From NCBI GenBank assembly GCA_963837365.1, contig CAWIMW010000001.1:806001-870000 (forward strand): a DNA stretch of 64,000 nt, written 5' to 3'. Numbering within the stretch: the first letter of the stretch is position 1; each line of letters starts with the position of its first letter. Of this stretch, positions 40,866 through 49,702 are shown piece by piece. Below the pieces are notes generated by a model that was not told the origin of the DNA, made no database searches, and saw nothing but the letters and a program-made list of their open reading frames with translations. Made by a program: the position numbers and the translations under genes. This DNA comes from CAWBXL01 sp963837365. Lineage in GTDB: Bacteria; Acidobacteriota; Terriglobia; Terriglobales; Acidobacteriaceae.

Positions 40866-41663
40866 TCATTTTCTTGCTTTGCCCCTTCTACCCACCTCAT
40901 CAATTGCAGTCACGTTTTGAATCGCGGTGAAAGTCGCTGATGCGCCACCCAATTGTGGGACCGGCTTGCGCAGGTGGCTTGCGGCATAATCGCGATCGGT
41001 CAACCCGAGATCGGGTCCTCTCAGGCGGCGAATGTATCGCATATATAAGGCATGAACCTGGCCGTCTTGCTGCCCGGTTGCCGATGCCTCAAATTGAACT
41101 TGCTGGAGAGGATCTTTTTGCGTTCTGAAATCCGGGACTGGGCTTGCTGCAACCGGTCTGGCTTCGTTTCGCGATGGCTTGATCCGTGCTGCCGCTCGGC
41201 GGATCACACGAAGAAGTTCTGCCGCGTCTTCGCTCCGGCGATCGTCCTGCAAGCATCGTTTGGCTTCAGCGGTGGAAAACCATGTCCGGTTTCGCCCGGT
41301 TTCCTGGGGAGCGCCAAGCCGCAACACCTCACACAAATGAGCAATGACAGTTTGCTTCCCAGAACTTCGTTTTCCAGGACGCCGCACTCGATATCGTGCG
41401 AAAGGCGCTTCCTCAATGCGGCCGTGAACACCAGCCTCTTCGAAGGCTTCAATCGCCGCTGCTTGGGCATGGGTCAAGCCGGGCTCAACTCCTCCCTTGG
41501 GGAATATCCAGCGTCCCCCGCCGGTCTGCACCAGCAGAAATTCAATGTCCCCGCCGCGCCTGCGATAGCAAACCGCGGCCACTTGTTCGGTTTCGCACAG
41601 ATCCCGCAGCTTTGATACCCGGAAGAACTTAGCCTCGGCGGTCATGCAAGAAGAGTGCGTCAT
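40866..41663 (-). CDS. Nudix-family hydrolase with basic C-terminal extension
   Basis: A 265-residue protein. The Nudix fold occupies about residues 25-160 with GGRWIFPKGGVEPGLTHAQA and AAAIEAFEEAGV. Compared with the GX5EX7REUXEEXGU consensus the first Glu is Leu and the Arg is Ile, while the metal-binding EE pair is kept, as in the diphosphoinositol-phosphatase-like branch. Residues 170-265 are basic and of unknown function. It might hydrolyse nucleoside diphosphate derivatives, but the altered box leaves that open. The IS at 41741 lies in its upstream region. Confidence 0.75.
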   Translation of the reverse strand: MTHSSCMTAEAKFFRVSKLRDLCETEQVAAVCYRRRGGDIEFLLVQTGGGRWIFPKGGVEPGLTHAQAAAIEAFEEAGVHGRIEEAPFARYRVRRPGKRSSGKQTVIAHLCEVLRLGAPQETGRNRTWFSTAEAKRCLQDDRRSEDAAELLRVIRRAAARIKPSRNEARPVAASPVPDFRTQKDPLQQVQFEASATGQQDGQVHALYMRYIRRLRGPDLGLTDRDYAASHLRKPVPQLGGASATFTAIQNVTAIDEVGRRGKARK

Positions 41664-41724
41664 AATCCTTACTTCTGACTAGAGTAAAGATTGGTTCGGG
41701 CCCTGGGATCAATCTCAGCCTGAT

Positions 41725-43157
41725 GCCCCCGCGGGTGTGGTGTTCTTAGCAAGTTAAAATGTCCGGTTTTAGTAGCAAGTGAAATGTCCGGTTTCAAAGT
41801 TGTGCCCTCGCCGATTGGGTTGGGTGGTTTTTGGGGATGGGGTTGCAGGGGAAGGGGGCAGTTCCCCTTCCCCTGCTTAGCTCTGTACTAGGCTTGCCGG
41901 GTAGGGGCAGACCGGTGTCGTCATAGCGACCCAAGCAGTGCGGTCCATAGCTGAGACTGAGAGTTCCGTCCAGGTGTTGGTGGGCGATGACGTTACAGCC
42001 AGCGAGGGTACCGCGCCAGCGCACCGGTTCGATCTGCAGCTTGCGGTTCTGAAAGCTGACGGTGTTGTCGCGGTTCACGGTGCGCTCGAACTGCAGGGAG
42101 AACACCTGGCGCAAATTGCGTCTGCGGCAGGGAACAAAAGCGTTCCCCTGCTCTGCCGCCGGCACCTGAAAGCGACCATTGAACTCAGCCGTGTAATGTT
42201 CGCGTAGGAAGCGGTTGGCTTGGTCGAGCGTGGTGCATCCCGCCAGCCGCAACTCCTGCGGCAATCGCCCTTGCCAGGTGCCGAAGTTGCGTTCACTGCG
42301 TCCCCGCGCCTGCGGCGAGTAGGCCGGGATCATGCGAATGCCCAGCTCGCGCAATGCCCGTCCCACCTGGGTCAGGCGATGCGGATCGACCGCTTCTCCC
42401 GCCTTTGGGGTCAGCCAGAAATGGCTGCCGCGATCGCTGTACAAGGCGCAGAACAAGCCTTTGCGCTCGATGACTTCCTTGAGTGCAGCCATCACCGACA
42501 GCGTCGATTCCTCCTCCACCAACTGCGCGTAGTAAATCTCGCTGGTGGCATCGTCCAGCATGACCAGCAAGTCATACCAGCGATCGTCCTGAAACCAACG
42601 ATGCTGGCTGCCATCGATATGCAGCAGCATGCCCGGCAAGGGCCGCCGCTCGCGCCGCTGCCGGTGCACCCCGCGCTTGCGCCCGCGGGCGATCAGCCCC
42701 GCCCCTTGCAGCACCCCTTTCACCCAGCTGTAGCTGAGCTCGATCCCATGCTCGGCCTCCAGCTTTTCGTGAAAGTGGCGCACGTTCAGATCGAAATACT
42801 TCTCGCGGTAGAGTTGCAGCACCCGCTCCACCACCGTCATCGCCACCCGCTTCGGCGAAGGCTCGCCCCGCCGCCGGTCGAATAACCCGCGAAAGCCGAA
42901 CTCCTCATAGCGTTCCCGCCAACGCCGCATCTGCCGGTCACTGATGCCGATGATCTCCGCCGCTTGCCACCACGTGATCTTCTTGGCTAGCGCCCGCAAA
43001 ATCACTTCCTGTACTTTCATGGCCCGCTCCATCGCGGCCCTCGAGTAGCTTTCCATGCCCAGCATGGTCTCCTACCCGCGCCGCCCGCTAAGCGGACACA
43101 TCACCTGCTATCTCAACCGGACATATCATGTGCTAACGACAGCCCCCGCGGGTGTGG
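41725..43157. mobile_element. Complete ISNCY-type insertion sequence with target duplication
   Basis: The element spans 41741-43141 (1401 bp). It is flanked by an exact 16-bp direct repeat, GCCCCCGCGGGTGTGG, at 41725-41740 and 43142-43157. Ends are related: the left reads TGTTCTTAGCAAG and the right, complemented, TGTCGTTAGCACATG. Inside both ends TAGCAnGTGA and TGTCCGGTT occur twice in tandem, so the terminal inverted repeats reach about 50 bp. One transposase gene fills the rest. The insertion splits the spacer between the Nudix gene and the zinc-ribbon gene. Confidence 0.85.
41794..43065 (-). CDS. ISNCY-family DDE transposase
   Basis: A 423-residue transposase. A helix-turn-helix (KITWWQAAEIIGISDRQMRRW) is followed by a second helical region and an integrase core with acidic residues in LLHIDGSQHRWF, VMLDDATSEIY and SERNFGTWQGRLPQEL. 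It appears intact and long enough to be active. The family resembles the IS1202-like part of ISNCY, in which long target duplications are known; the 16-bp duplication here is in keeping with that. Confidence 0.88.
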   Translation of the reverse strand: MLGMESYSRAAMERAMKVQEVILRALAKKITWWQAAEIIGISDRQMRRWRERYEEFGFRGLFDRRRGEPSPKRVAMTVVERVLQLYREKYFDLNVRHFHEKLEAEHGIELSYSWVKGVLQGAGLIARGRKRGVHRQRRERRPLPGMLLHIDGSQHRWFQDDRWYDLLVMLDDATSEIYYAQLVEEESTLSVMAALKEVIERKGLFCALYSDRGSHFWLTPKAGEAVDPHRLTQVGRALRELGIRMIPAYSPQARGRSERNFGTWQGRLPQELRLAGCTTLDQANRFLREHYTAEFNGRFQVPAAEQGNAFVPCRRRNLRQVFSLQFERTVNRDNTVSFQNRKLQIEPVRWRGTLAGCNVIAHQHLDGTLSLSYGPHCLGRYDDTGLPLPGKPSTELSRGRGTAPFPCNPIPKNHPTQSARAQL

Positions 43158-43213
43158 TTGACAGGCGAATCAGACCCAAGCTACCCTGCCCGTCATAGTC
43201 AAGGGAGACCGGC

Positions 43214-43726
43214 GTGGCGCTAAGGTTCTGCATCGAGTGCGGGAAAGAAGTATCGGACCGGGCTTTAGCCTGTCCTCATTGCGGGCACCCGGTTGAGGAT
43301 GCGATCGTACCCCAAAAGGCAGAAACCCCTGTAGTCATAGTCAAGAAAAACTCACATCCCGTCCTGACCTTGATTGGAATCGCGGCAATCGTCGTGGCTG
43401 TGCTGATTGGAATATTGGTCATTATCGCCGTGAATCACAAGCAAGCGAAGTTTGTGGTCACTGAGTCTTCAAGTGATGCCAACTGTACACAACTTACCGA
43501 CTATTGCATCAACGTCTATTGCACCTATCAGAATGTCGGTAACGGGGAAGCAGAGGAACGGATCCATGCGCAATTACTGGATACTGCCAGCAATGAAGTT
43601 CGAGCTGACCACTACGTTGATCTGAGCCTGGTACCCCAGGCAAGCCAGAAACTGGCATTCAGCTTTCCCGAAGCAGAACTCGATTGGCACGTTTCCTACC
43701 AGTGCAAGGTTGAGCCTAAGAAATAG
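43214..43726 (+). CDS. Zinc-ribbon membrane protein
   Basis: A 170-residue protein. Residues 5-24 form a zinc ribbon (FCIECGKEVSDRALACPHCG), residues 52-75 a transmembrane helix (LIGIAAIVVAVLIGILVIIAV), and the outer part a beta domain with Cys pairs (NCTQLTDYCINVYCTYQNVG) resembling FxLYD-type domains. The GTG start has AAGGGAG upstream. The ISNCY insertion ends one base before a TTGACA that could be the -35 box of this gene. Confidence 0.7.
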   Translation: MALRFCIECGKEVSDRALACPHCGHPVEDAIVPQKAETPVVIVKKNSHPVLTLIGIAAIVVAVLIGILVIIAVNHKQAKFVVTESSSDANCTQLTDYCINVYCTYQNVGNGEAEERIHAQLLDTASNEVRADHYVDLSLVPQASQKLAFSFPEAELDWHVSYQCKVEPKK

Positions 43727-43735
43727 GCGGTAAAG

Positions 43736-44617
43736 CTAGGGTTTCTGCTCCGACTGCTTCTTCAATTCTTCCTGAAACGCATGTTCCTTTTCTGCGATGT
43801 AATTCTTATATCCCCCAGGATCAATAAACGGATTTTCTCCGTGCCCCAAGCGCGGGTACTTCGCTTCCAGGCCGTAGTAATCGCCGTGCGCTCCGAGAAA
43901 GACATCGCATGGGAGCGACTTCCAAACCGCGAAACTATGTTCATAGTCCTTGGCGATGTCCGGGTAGGCCTGATTGTTTACCAGCTTGTATCCGGGATTT
44001 ACATTCGGGCTGCCGACAATCACCACGTTGAGCATTTTGCCGCCGTCCTGCACCTGCATCGTCCAGGTCGTAGTGCCCTTGGTATGGCCGGGAGTGCGGT
44101 GCGCCACCAGCACCGTATCGCCCAGCCGCACTTCATCCCCATCATTCAACACGCGATCTACCTTGGTCGGCTTATAGCGAGTGTTTTCATTTCCCCCATA
44201 CTGAAAATCAGTCTTACCGCCGGATTCCACAACATCCACGTCAGCATCCATCACGTAGTATTTTGCGCCGGTGAGTTCCTTTACCAGGGCGCTGCCTGCG
44301 CAATGGTCCCAATGGGCATGGCTGATAAGGAGAATCTTGGTATCGCTGAAATGGAACCCAAGTTTCTCGATGCTCTCGCGAATCATGGGAACAGAACTTT
44401 CCAGACTGCTGTTGATGAGGATGTTCCCCTGCGAGGTGGTGATCAGAAAAGAGGCCAGCCCCTGGCTTCCCACGTAATAAATATTTCCAATGACGCGATG
44501 AGGCGGGAAGGGCGTCGTCCAATCCGGAGGGGACTGAGCGTTCAGGCCCACTGCCAGTAATGCCACAAGGGCCGAGACACTAACGATCCGGCCCACGTTC
44601 TTTTGCGATTGGCTCAT
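43736..44617 (-). CDS. Subclass B3-like metallo-beta-lactamase
   Basis: A 293-residue secreted hydrolase. The signal peptide ends near GLNAQS. The B3 zinc motif is HAHWDHCAG (His100, His102, Asp104, His105), then HRTPGHTKGTTTW and, characteristic of B3 enzymes, VGSPNVNPGYKLV. The last zinc His is in FLGAHGDYYGLEAK. It may hydrolyse beta-lactams or another lactone or phosphate ester; environmental B3 relatives do not all confer resistance. It overlaps the FKBP gene by 4 bp, so the two are coupled. Confidence 0.88.
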   Translation of the reverse strand: MSQSQKNVGRIVSVSALVALLAVGLNAQSPPDWTTPFPPHRVIGNIYYVGSQGLASFLITTSQGNILINSSLESSVPMIRESIEKLGFHFSDTKILLISHAHWDHCAGSALVKELTGAKYYVMDADVDVVESGGKTDFQYGGNENTRYKPTKVDRVLNDGDEVRLGDTVLVAHRTPGHTKGTTTWTMQVQDGGKMLNVVIVGSPNVNPGYKLVNNQAYPDIAKDYEHSFAVWKSLPCDVFLGAHGDYYGLEAKYPRLGHGENPFIDPGGYKNYIAEKEHAFQEELKKQSEQKP

Positions 44618-45534
44618 TGTTGTTTGTCCGGAGCCTTTGGCTGGCCCGCAGCTGGAGCACTTTCTTGCGTAGCCTCCGGAGCTTTCGCCGGAGCTGTATC
44701 CGGAGCCTTCGCTTCCGGCTTCTTCTCCTGAATCGACATTAACTCCACTTCAAATACCAAGGTTTCGTTAGGAGGCATTCCCGGGCGTCCGCCCTCACCG
44801 TAAGCCAAATCCGGAGGAATGACCAGTTGCCACTTCGAGCCTACCGGCATGAGTTGCAGCGCTTCGGTCCAGCCTTTGATTACGCCCGTGACATCAATGG
44901 TGATCGGCTCGCCGCGTTTGTAGGAGCTGTCAAATTCCGTACCGTTAACAAATGTCCCTTTGTAGTTGCACACAACTTTGTCAGTAGCAGTTGGCTTGGG
45001 ACCTGTGCCCGCGGTCAAGATTTTGTACTGGAGACCGTCGGGCAGTGTGACCACACCTTCTTTGGTCTTGTTGGCAGCCAGAAAGACATCTCCTTCTGCT
45101 TTATTCTTTTCGGCTTCCTGCTTGGCCTTTTCTTGCATTTCCTTCTGCAATTCAGCCTGCACTTCGGCCAGCACGGCATGGGCTTCTTCGTCAGTCAGGC
45201 GGAGCTTTGCGCCTGCCAGAGCGTCCTTCATACCTTGTGCCACCAGGTTTGGGTCAAATTCCACGGACTGTGACTTGAGCCGGTCACCCAGTCCTTTCCC
45301 AAAATTCATTCCCAGTGCGTAGCTGAACTTGTCCTTGCGTGTGGCGAAGGTTGAAGCAGCGCCAGTTTTTGCGGGTGTCTTCGCACGGGCCTTAGCTGCG
45401 GTCGCGGGCTGGGCCTTGGCTGGAGTCGTGGGTTTCTTTGCCGGAGGAGTTTGCTTGGTCTGGGAATAAGCACTCCCAAACAGCATCATCGCAACTGCCA
45501 ATAGGTAAAACGGGGTAAAGAGGGTTTTTTGCAT
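44614..45534 (-). CDS. FKBP-type peptidyl-prolyl isomerase
   Basis: A 306-residue exported isomerase. The signal peptide (FYLLAVAMMLFGSAYSQ) is followed by a low-complexity Lys/Ala/Pro stretch, an FkpA-like helical dimerisation domain (FSYALGMNFGKGLGDRLKSQ) and a C-terminal FKBP domain (VVCNYKGTFVNGTEFDSSYKRG, then IPPDLAYGEGG). An Ala/Pro-rich tail ends the protein. It should speed proline isomerisation during folding in the periplasm, perhaps for the coupled metallo-beta-lactamase. Confidence 0.93.
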   Translation of the reverse strand: MQKTLFTPFYLLAVAMMLFGSAYSQTKQTPPAKKPTTPAKAQPATAAKARAKTPAKTGAASTFATRKDKFSYALGMNFGKGLGDRLKSQSVEFDPNLVAQGMKDALAGAKLRLTDEEAHAVLAEVQAELQKEMQEKAKQEAEKNKAEGDVFLAANKTKEGVVTLPDGLQYKILTAGTGPKPTATDKVVCNYKGTFVNGTEFDSSYKRGEPITIDVTGVIKGWTEALQLMPVGSKWQLVIPPDLAYGEGGRPGMPPNETLVFEVELMSIQEKKPEAKAPDTAPAKAPEATQESAPAAGQPKAPDKQQ

Positions 45535-45633
45535 ATTTGCCTATTGTCCCATTGGCTGGGTGAACCGGCAAATGCGAGTCTTAATATTTGATACACAATT
45601 CAAAAACATGTCGAAACTCGGGTATTCTTTACC

Positions 45634-46254
45634 ATGCCTTGTGGCCACCTACCCGCTGGAGACCAGACCCTGGTCCAGATCATGAACGCAGCCTTGGCGG
45701 ATTCCGTTCGCCGGAGCGGCAAATGGCTGGCCTGTAAGCCCGGATGCTCGCAATGTTGCGTAGGTGTGTTTGCCATCAATCAGCTAGACGCGGCAAGGCT
45801 CAGCCATGGGTTGACGGTGCTCGAAACTCAAGATCCAGAGAGGGCTGCTCGTGTTCGCGCCCGGGCCCGCGATGCGGTCACCCGACTGTCCCCGACCTTT
45901 CCCGGCGATCCAGCAACCGGACTGCTCGATCAATCGAAGGAAATGTACGAGCGCTGGAATAATTTCGCCAACGACGAACCCTGCCCCGCGTTGCATCCGG
46001 AGAATGGGACCTGCGAACTCTACGAATTCCGCCCTATGACCTGCCGGAGTTTCGGCCCTCCAGTCATGGATGAGAGTGAGAATGACCTGGCCGTCTGTGA
46101 ACTTTGTTTTGATGGCGCAACGAACGAAGAAACAGCCCTCTGTGAAATGCGTCCTGACCCGGACAATCTACAAGCCACACTGCTCAAAGAGATAGAGACC
46201 GCAACAGGTGCCACTGGCGAAACAATCATCGCGTGGGTTCTCGCGCGAGATTGA
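45634..46254 (+). CDS. YkgJ-family cysteine cluster protein
   Basis: A 206-residue protein with the CxxxCxxCC and later Cys motifs of the YkgJ zinc/iron-chelating family: CKPGCSQCC near residue 30, and CPALHPENGTCELYEFRPMTCRSFG around 120-145. Family members bind metal, often an iron-sulfur cluster, but the function is undefined. There is no signal peptide. It stands divergent from the FKBP gene. The following 178 bp hold no gene; TATAAA at about 46347 may be part of a promoter for sucC. Confidence 0.8.
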   Translation: MPCGHLPAGDQTLVQIMNAALADSVRRSGKWLACKPGCSQCCVGVFAINQLDAARLSHGLTVLETQDPERAARVRARARDAVTRLSPTFPGDPATGLLDQSKEMYERWNNFANDEPCPALHPENGTCELYEFRPMTCRSFGPPVMDESENDLAVCELCFDGATNEETALCEMRPDPDNLQATLLKEIETATGATGETIIAWVLARD

Positions 46255-46432
46255 CTACTTTGAAGCTTCGTCATGCCGAGTGCCTGTTTCGATGCGAGGG
46301 ATCTGCCAAGAACTCGCGCCGGTTTGCCCAATCTTCCGCGCTTCTATAAAATCAAAGGTTTGCTGCCCGCAGTGCTAAGCCGCAAGCGAGTCCTGCCGAT
46401 GTTTAGTTAGGAAATCGAACCAGGCTTCTTTT

Positions 46433-47602
46433 ATGAAAATTCACGAGTATCAGGCCAAAGCAATTTTGAAGAAGTACGGGGTTGCCGTGCCTCGCGGCGA
46501 GATGGCAGAGAACCGCGACGAAGCCGAAGCCGCCGCCCGCAATCTGTTCAATTCTGGTTCGACCGGCGTTGTCGTGAAGGCCCAGATCCATGCCGGAGGC
46601 CGGGGCAAGGGCGGCGGCGTCAAGATCGCCAAATCGGTAGGCGAGGCCGGCGAGATCGCCGCCAAAATGCTGGGGATGAAGCTGGTGACTCACCAGACCG
46701 GCCCGGAAGGCCGCATCGTACGCCGCTTGTTGATCGAAGAGACCCTGCCGATTGAAAAAGAGCTCTATCTCGGAATCTTGGTAGATCGTGCAGAAGGCAA
46801 GCCGGTCTTCATGGCTTCCGCCGCTGGTGGCATGGACATTGAGCAGGTAGCGGCTGAGAACCCGGATGCCATTCTGAAACAGCACATTGATCCCGGCATG
46901 GGGCTGGAGCCGTTTCAGGCCCGCAAAATTGCCTTCTCGCTTGGGCTTAAAGGACAGCAGGTCAATCCAGCAGTGCAGTTTCTGACGGGTTTGTACAAAG
47001 CCTTTCTGGAAACCGATGCATCCCTGCTGGAAATCAACCCATTCATTACTTGTACCGACGGCCGTTTGTTTGCGCTTGACGCCAAAATCAACTTCGATGA
47101 CAACGCCATGTTTCGCCATCCGGATCTCCGGGAACTGCGCGATATCACGGAAGAGGACCCTCTAGAAGTTGAAGCTTCCAAGTACAGCCTGAACTACATC
47201 AAGCTGGATGGAAGCGTCGGTTGCATGGTGAATGGTGCTGGCCTGGCCATGGCGACCATGGACATCATCAAATACGCCGGCGGTATGCCTGCAAACTTTC
47301 TCGATGTAGGTGGCGGCGCAAATGCTGAGCAAGTGACCCATGCGTTCGAAATCCTGCTGAGCGACAAAAACGTGAAAGCTGTACTGATCAATATTTTCGG
47401 CGGCATCCTGCGAGTCGATACGCTGGCCACGGGCGTGGTCGAAGCCGCGCAAAAGACACATATCCAGCTGCCCATTGTGCTGCGGCTCGAGGGAACGAAC
47501 GTCGAGCAGGGACGGGAAATCCTGAAGCAGTCCGGGCTTAATTTTATTGTGGCCGAGACCATGAAAGACGCTGCCGAGAAGGTAGTAGCGGCCGCCAAGT
47601 AG
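46433..47602 (+). CDS. sucC: Succinyl-CoA synthetase subunit beta SucC
   Basis: A 389-residue ATP-grasp subunit of the TCA-cycle enzyme converting succinyl-CoA to succinate with ADP or GDP phosphorylation. It starts MKIHEYQAKAILKKYGV and has AQIHAGGRGKGGGVK, the metal-site segment LEINPFI and NIFGGILR near the C-terminus. It is followed by sucD. Confidence 0.97.
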   Translation: MKIHEYQAKAILKKYGVAVPRGEMAENRDEAEAAARNLFNSGSTGVVVKAQIHAGGRGKGGGVKIAKSVGEAGEIAAKMLGMKLVTHQTGPEGRIVRRLLIEETLPIEKELYLGILVDRAEGKPVFMASAAGGMDIEQVAAENPDAILKQHIDPGMGLEPFQARKIAFSLGLKGQQVNPAVQFLTGLYKAFLETDASLLEINPFITCTDGRLFALDAKINFDDNAMFRHPDLRELRDITEEDPLEVEASKYSLNYIKLDGSVGCMVNGAGLAMATMDIIKYAGGMPANFLDVGGGANAEQVTHAFEILLSDKNVKAVLINIFGGILRVDTLATGVVEAAQKTHIQLPIVLRLEGTNVEQGREILKQSGLNFIVAETMKDAAEKVVAAAK

Positions 47603-47609
47603 TTTTTGT

Positions 47610-47717
47610 AGGGCGGACACTCTTGTCCGCCCTGCCGGCGGCGTATCAAATGCCGTAGGGCACGAGAGGGCTTGAACCATATATCGTGGCAAGAAGGCGG
47701 ACAGGAGTGTCCGCCCT
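47610..47717. repeat. Pair of GGGCGGACA palindromes between sucC and sucD
   Basis: AGGGCGGACACTCT then TGTCCGCCCT at 47610-47633 and GGCGGACAGGAGTGTCCGCC at 47696-47715 are two hairpins in the 130-bp sucC-sucD gap. Both belong to the family found at 26, 118 and 51782. Confidence 0.7.
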
Positions 47718-47732
47718 ACAAAAGAAGAAATC

Positions 47733-48611
47733 ATGAGCATTCTGGTCAACAAATCAACGCGAGTAGTGGTCCAGGGGCTGACCGGCCGCGAAGGCACGTT
47801 CCACGCCAAAGCCTGCCAGGAATACGGGACCAAGATTGTCGGCGGGGTCACTCCCGGCAAAGGCGGTACGACGCACGAAGGCTGGCCGATCTTCAACAGC
47901 GTGCAGGAAGCCGTGGACAAAACCGGAGCAGACGCTTCGGTGATCTTCGTCCCGCCGCCGTTTGCCGCTGACGCCATCATGGAAGCCGCCGACGCCGAGA
48001 TCGAACTGATCGTCTGCATCACCGAAGGCATCCCCACGCTCGACATGGTCCGCGCCTGGGATTTCCTTCAAGACCGCCGTGCCCGCCTGATCGGGCCGAA
48101 CTGCCCGGGCATCATTTCGCCGGGACATTGCAAAATCGGAATTATGCCTGCGCGTATTCATAAAGAAGGCGCGGTCGGAATTGTCTCGCGCTCGGGCACG
48201 TTGACCTACGAGGCGGTGCATCAACTCACCACGCGCGGGATCGGGCAATCGACGGCCATCGGTATCGGCGGTGACCCGATCATCGGCACGAATTTCATTG
48301 ATGCACTTGAGTTGTTCAACAAAGATCCGCAAACCGAAGCCGTCATCATGATCGGCGAAATCGGCGGCAATGCCGAAGAGATCGCGGCCGAATACGTGAA
48401 AAATCACATGCGCAAGCCGGTGGTAGGTTTCATCGCCGGGCAGACCGCCCCTCCGGGGCGGCGCATGGGTCATGCCGGGGCAATCATCTCAGGTGGGAAA
48501 GGGACCGCCGCCGAGAAGATCAAAGTCATGCAAGCGGCGGGAATCCGTGTGGCAACCTCTCCTGCCACAATCGGTGAGACCCTGGTCGCGGCTCTAGGCG
48601 TGAAGGCTTAA
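47733..48611 (+). CDS. sucD: Succinyl-CoA synthetase subunit alpha SucD
   Basis: A 292-residue CoA-binding subunit carrying the active-site phosphohistidine in RRMGHAGAIISGGKGTA. Other marks are VQGLTGREGTFHAK at the start, IGPNCPGIISP and IGEIGGNAEE. It works with SucC in the TCA cycle. The long spacer with two hairpins could uncouple its expression from sucC, although an operon is the usual form. Confidence 0.97.
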   Translation: MSILVNKSTRVVVQGLTGREGTFHAKACQEYGTKIVGGVTPGKGGTTHEGWPIFNSVQEAVDKTGADASVIFVPPPFAADAIMEAADAEIELIVCITEGIPTLDMVRAWDFLQDRRARLIGPNCPGIISPGHCKIGIMPARIHKEGAVGIVSRSGTLTYEAVHQLTTRGIGQSTAIGIGGDPIIGTNFIDALELFNKDPQTEAVIMIGEIGGNAEEIAAEYVKNHMRKPVVGFIAGQTAPPGRRMGHAGAIISGGKGTAAEKIKVMQAAGIRVATSPATIGETLVAALGVKA

Positions 48612-48781
48612 CCGTAAAAAAGATTTGGGAAGGGCACGGCTTTTCAGCCGGGCCGTTGAAAGCGCAAGGAAACAGGTTTTAGCCGCTGAGGCCAGACTGC
48701 CGGAAGCTGGAATTTGTTAGTTTTCAGATCGCAGTCCTCGCTTCTTAGCGCACGACTAACCATCAAGGACCAACTACTCAT

Positions 48782-49207
48782 ATGAAGACACTGCAACGTA
48801 CTCTGACCATTGTCAAACCCGACGCCGTAAAGAGAAAGGCTGTCGGCGACATCATCGAGCAGTTCGAAAAGAACGGCTTCCACATTCTCTGCATGAAGAT
48901 GCTGGAGATTTCCAAGCATCAGGCAGAGCAGTTCTATGCAGTCCACGCCAGCCGCCCGTTCTACAACTCCTTGACCGAGTTCATGTCGAGCGGCCCAATC
49001 GTGGCCCTCGCTCTGGAGAAGGAAAATGCGATCGCCGACCTCCGCAAGCTGATGGGCGCGACCAACCCAGCGAATGCGGAAGAGGGCACCATCCGCAAGA
49101 AGTGGGCGAGCAGCATCGAGCATAATGCCATCCACGGCTCCGATGCTGAAGAAACGGCCCGCTTCGAGCTAAGTTTCTTCTTCGCGGGATACGAATTGGC
49201 ACAGTAG
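48782..49207 (+). CDS. ndk: Nucleoside diphosphate kinase
   Basis: A 141-residue kinase that balances nucleoside triphosphates. The start is TLTIVKPDAVKRKAVG, and the catalytic His118 lies in NAIHGSDAEETARFE. Length is that of the short bacterial class. It lies downstream of sucD, 170 bp apart, an arrangement common in several phyla. Confidence 0.96.
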   Translation: MKTLQRTLTIVKPDAVKRKAVGDIIEQFEKNGFHILCMKMLEISKHQAEQFYAVHASRPFYNSLTEFMSSGPIVALALEKENAIADLRKLMGATNPANAEEGTIRKKWASSIEHNAIHGSDAEETARFELSFFFAGYELAQ

Positions 49208-49250
49208 ATTTTGGCGATACGCCCAAATTGAACGCTAAGGAGAAAATGAG

Positions 49251-49457
49251 GTGACCAGGAACGCTGTTTCCGGGACGCGCCGGTTTGCTTTGCTGGTCTT
49301 GGTAGTTTTTAGTTGCACGGGTGTGCCCTTCGCTTGGGCCCAGGCCCCAGTTACTTCTCTCCCCCATCTGGAACATCGCGGAAAAACCACTCAACTGATG
49401 GTGGACGGTAAACCCTTCCTCACTTTTTATCGGGTTCGTTTGTACCGCTATCGTTAG
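49251..49457 (+). pseudogene. N-terminal remnant of a GH35-like beta-galactosidase
   Basis: A 68-residue frame with a signal peptide (LVVFSCTGVPFAWAQA) followed by LPHLEHRGKTTQLMVDGKPF. That last stretch is the hallmark start of DUF5597/GH35-type beta-galactosidases, in which it continues into LGGELxNS. Here it runs into an unrelated tail (YRVRLYRYR) and stops, about 500 residues short. The rest of the gene is not in the downstream DNA. It starts with GTG with GGAGAAAATGAG upstream. Confidence 0.6.
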
Positions 49458-49487
49458 TTTCAATCGGATGAAGGAGGGATCTGATTC

Positions 49488-49676
49488 ATGCCCATGGTCC
49501 AAATCACAATGCTGGAAGGCCGCACGGCTGAGCACAAGCGTAAGGTGGCCAAGCGCATCACAGAGGTTTTGGTGGAAGAACTAGGTGTGAAGCCGGATGC
49601 CCTGGTAATCGCGTTCAATGAGGTTTCAAAAGAAAGTTATTCGATTGGCGGTGTACTGATAGCAGATAGAAAATGA
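49488..49676 (+). CDS. 4-Oxalocrotonate tautomerase-family protein
   Basis: A 62-residue tautomerase subunit. Pro2, which becomes the catalytic N-terminal Pro after Met removal, is present (MPMVQITMLEGRT), with the basic helix HKRKVAKRITEVLVEELG. These hexameric enzymes tautomerise 2-hydroxymuconate-like enols; the physiological substrate is unknown. GAAGGAGG lies about 9 bases before the ATG. Confidence 0.88.
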   Translation: MPMVQITMLEGRTAEHKRKVAKRITEVLVEELGVKPDALVIAFNEVSKESYSIGGVLIADRK

Positions 49677-49702
49677 AATCCTGTGGAGACGGGGCTTGCC
49701 CG

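Noticed and set aside
43781..44560. A 259-residue plus-strand frame
   Set aside because: It is antisense to the metallo-beta-lactamase gene, which has all zinc motifs.
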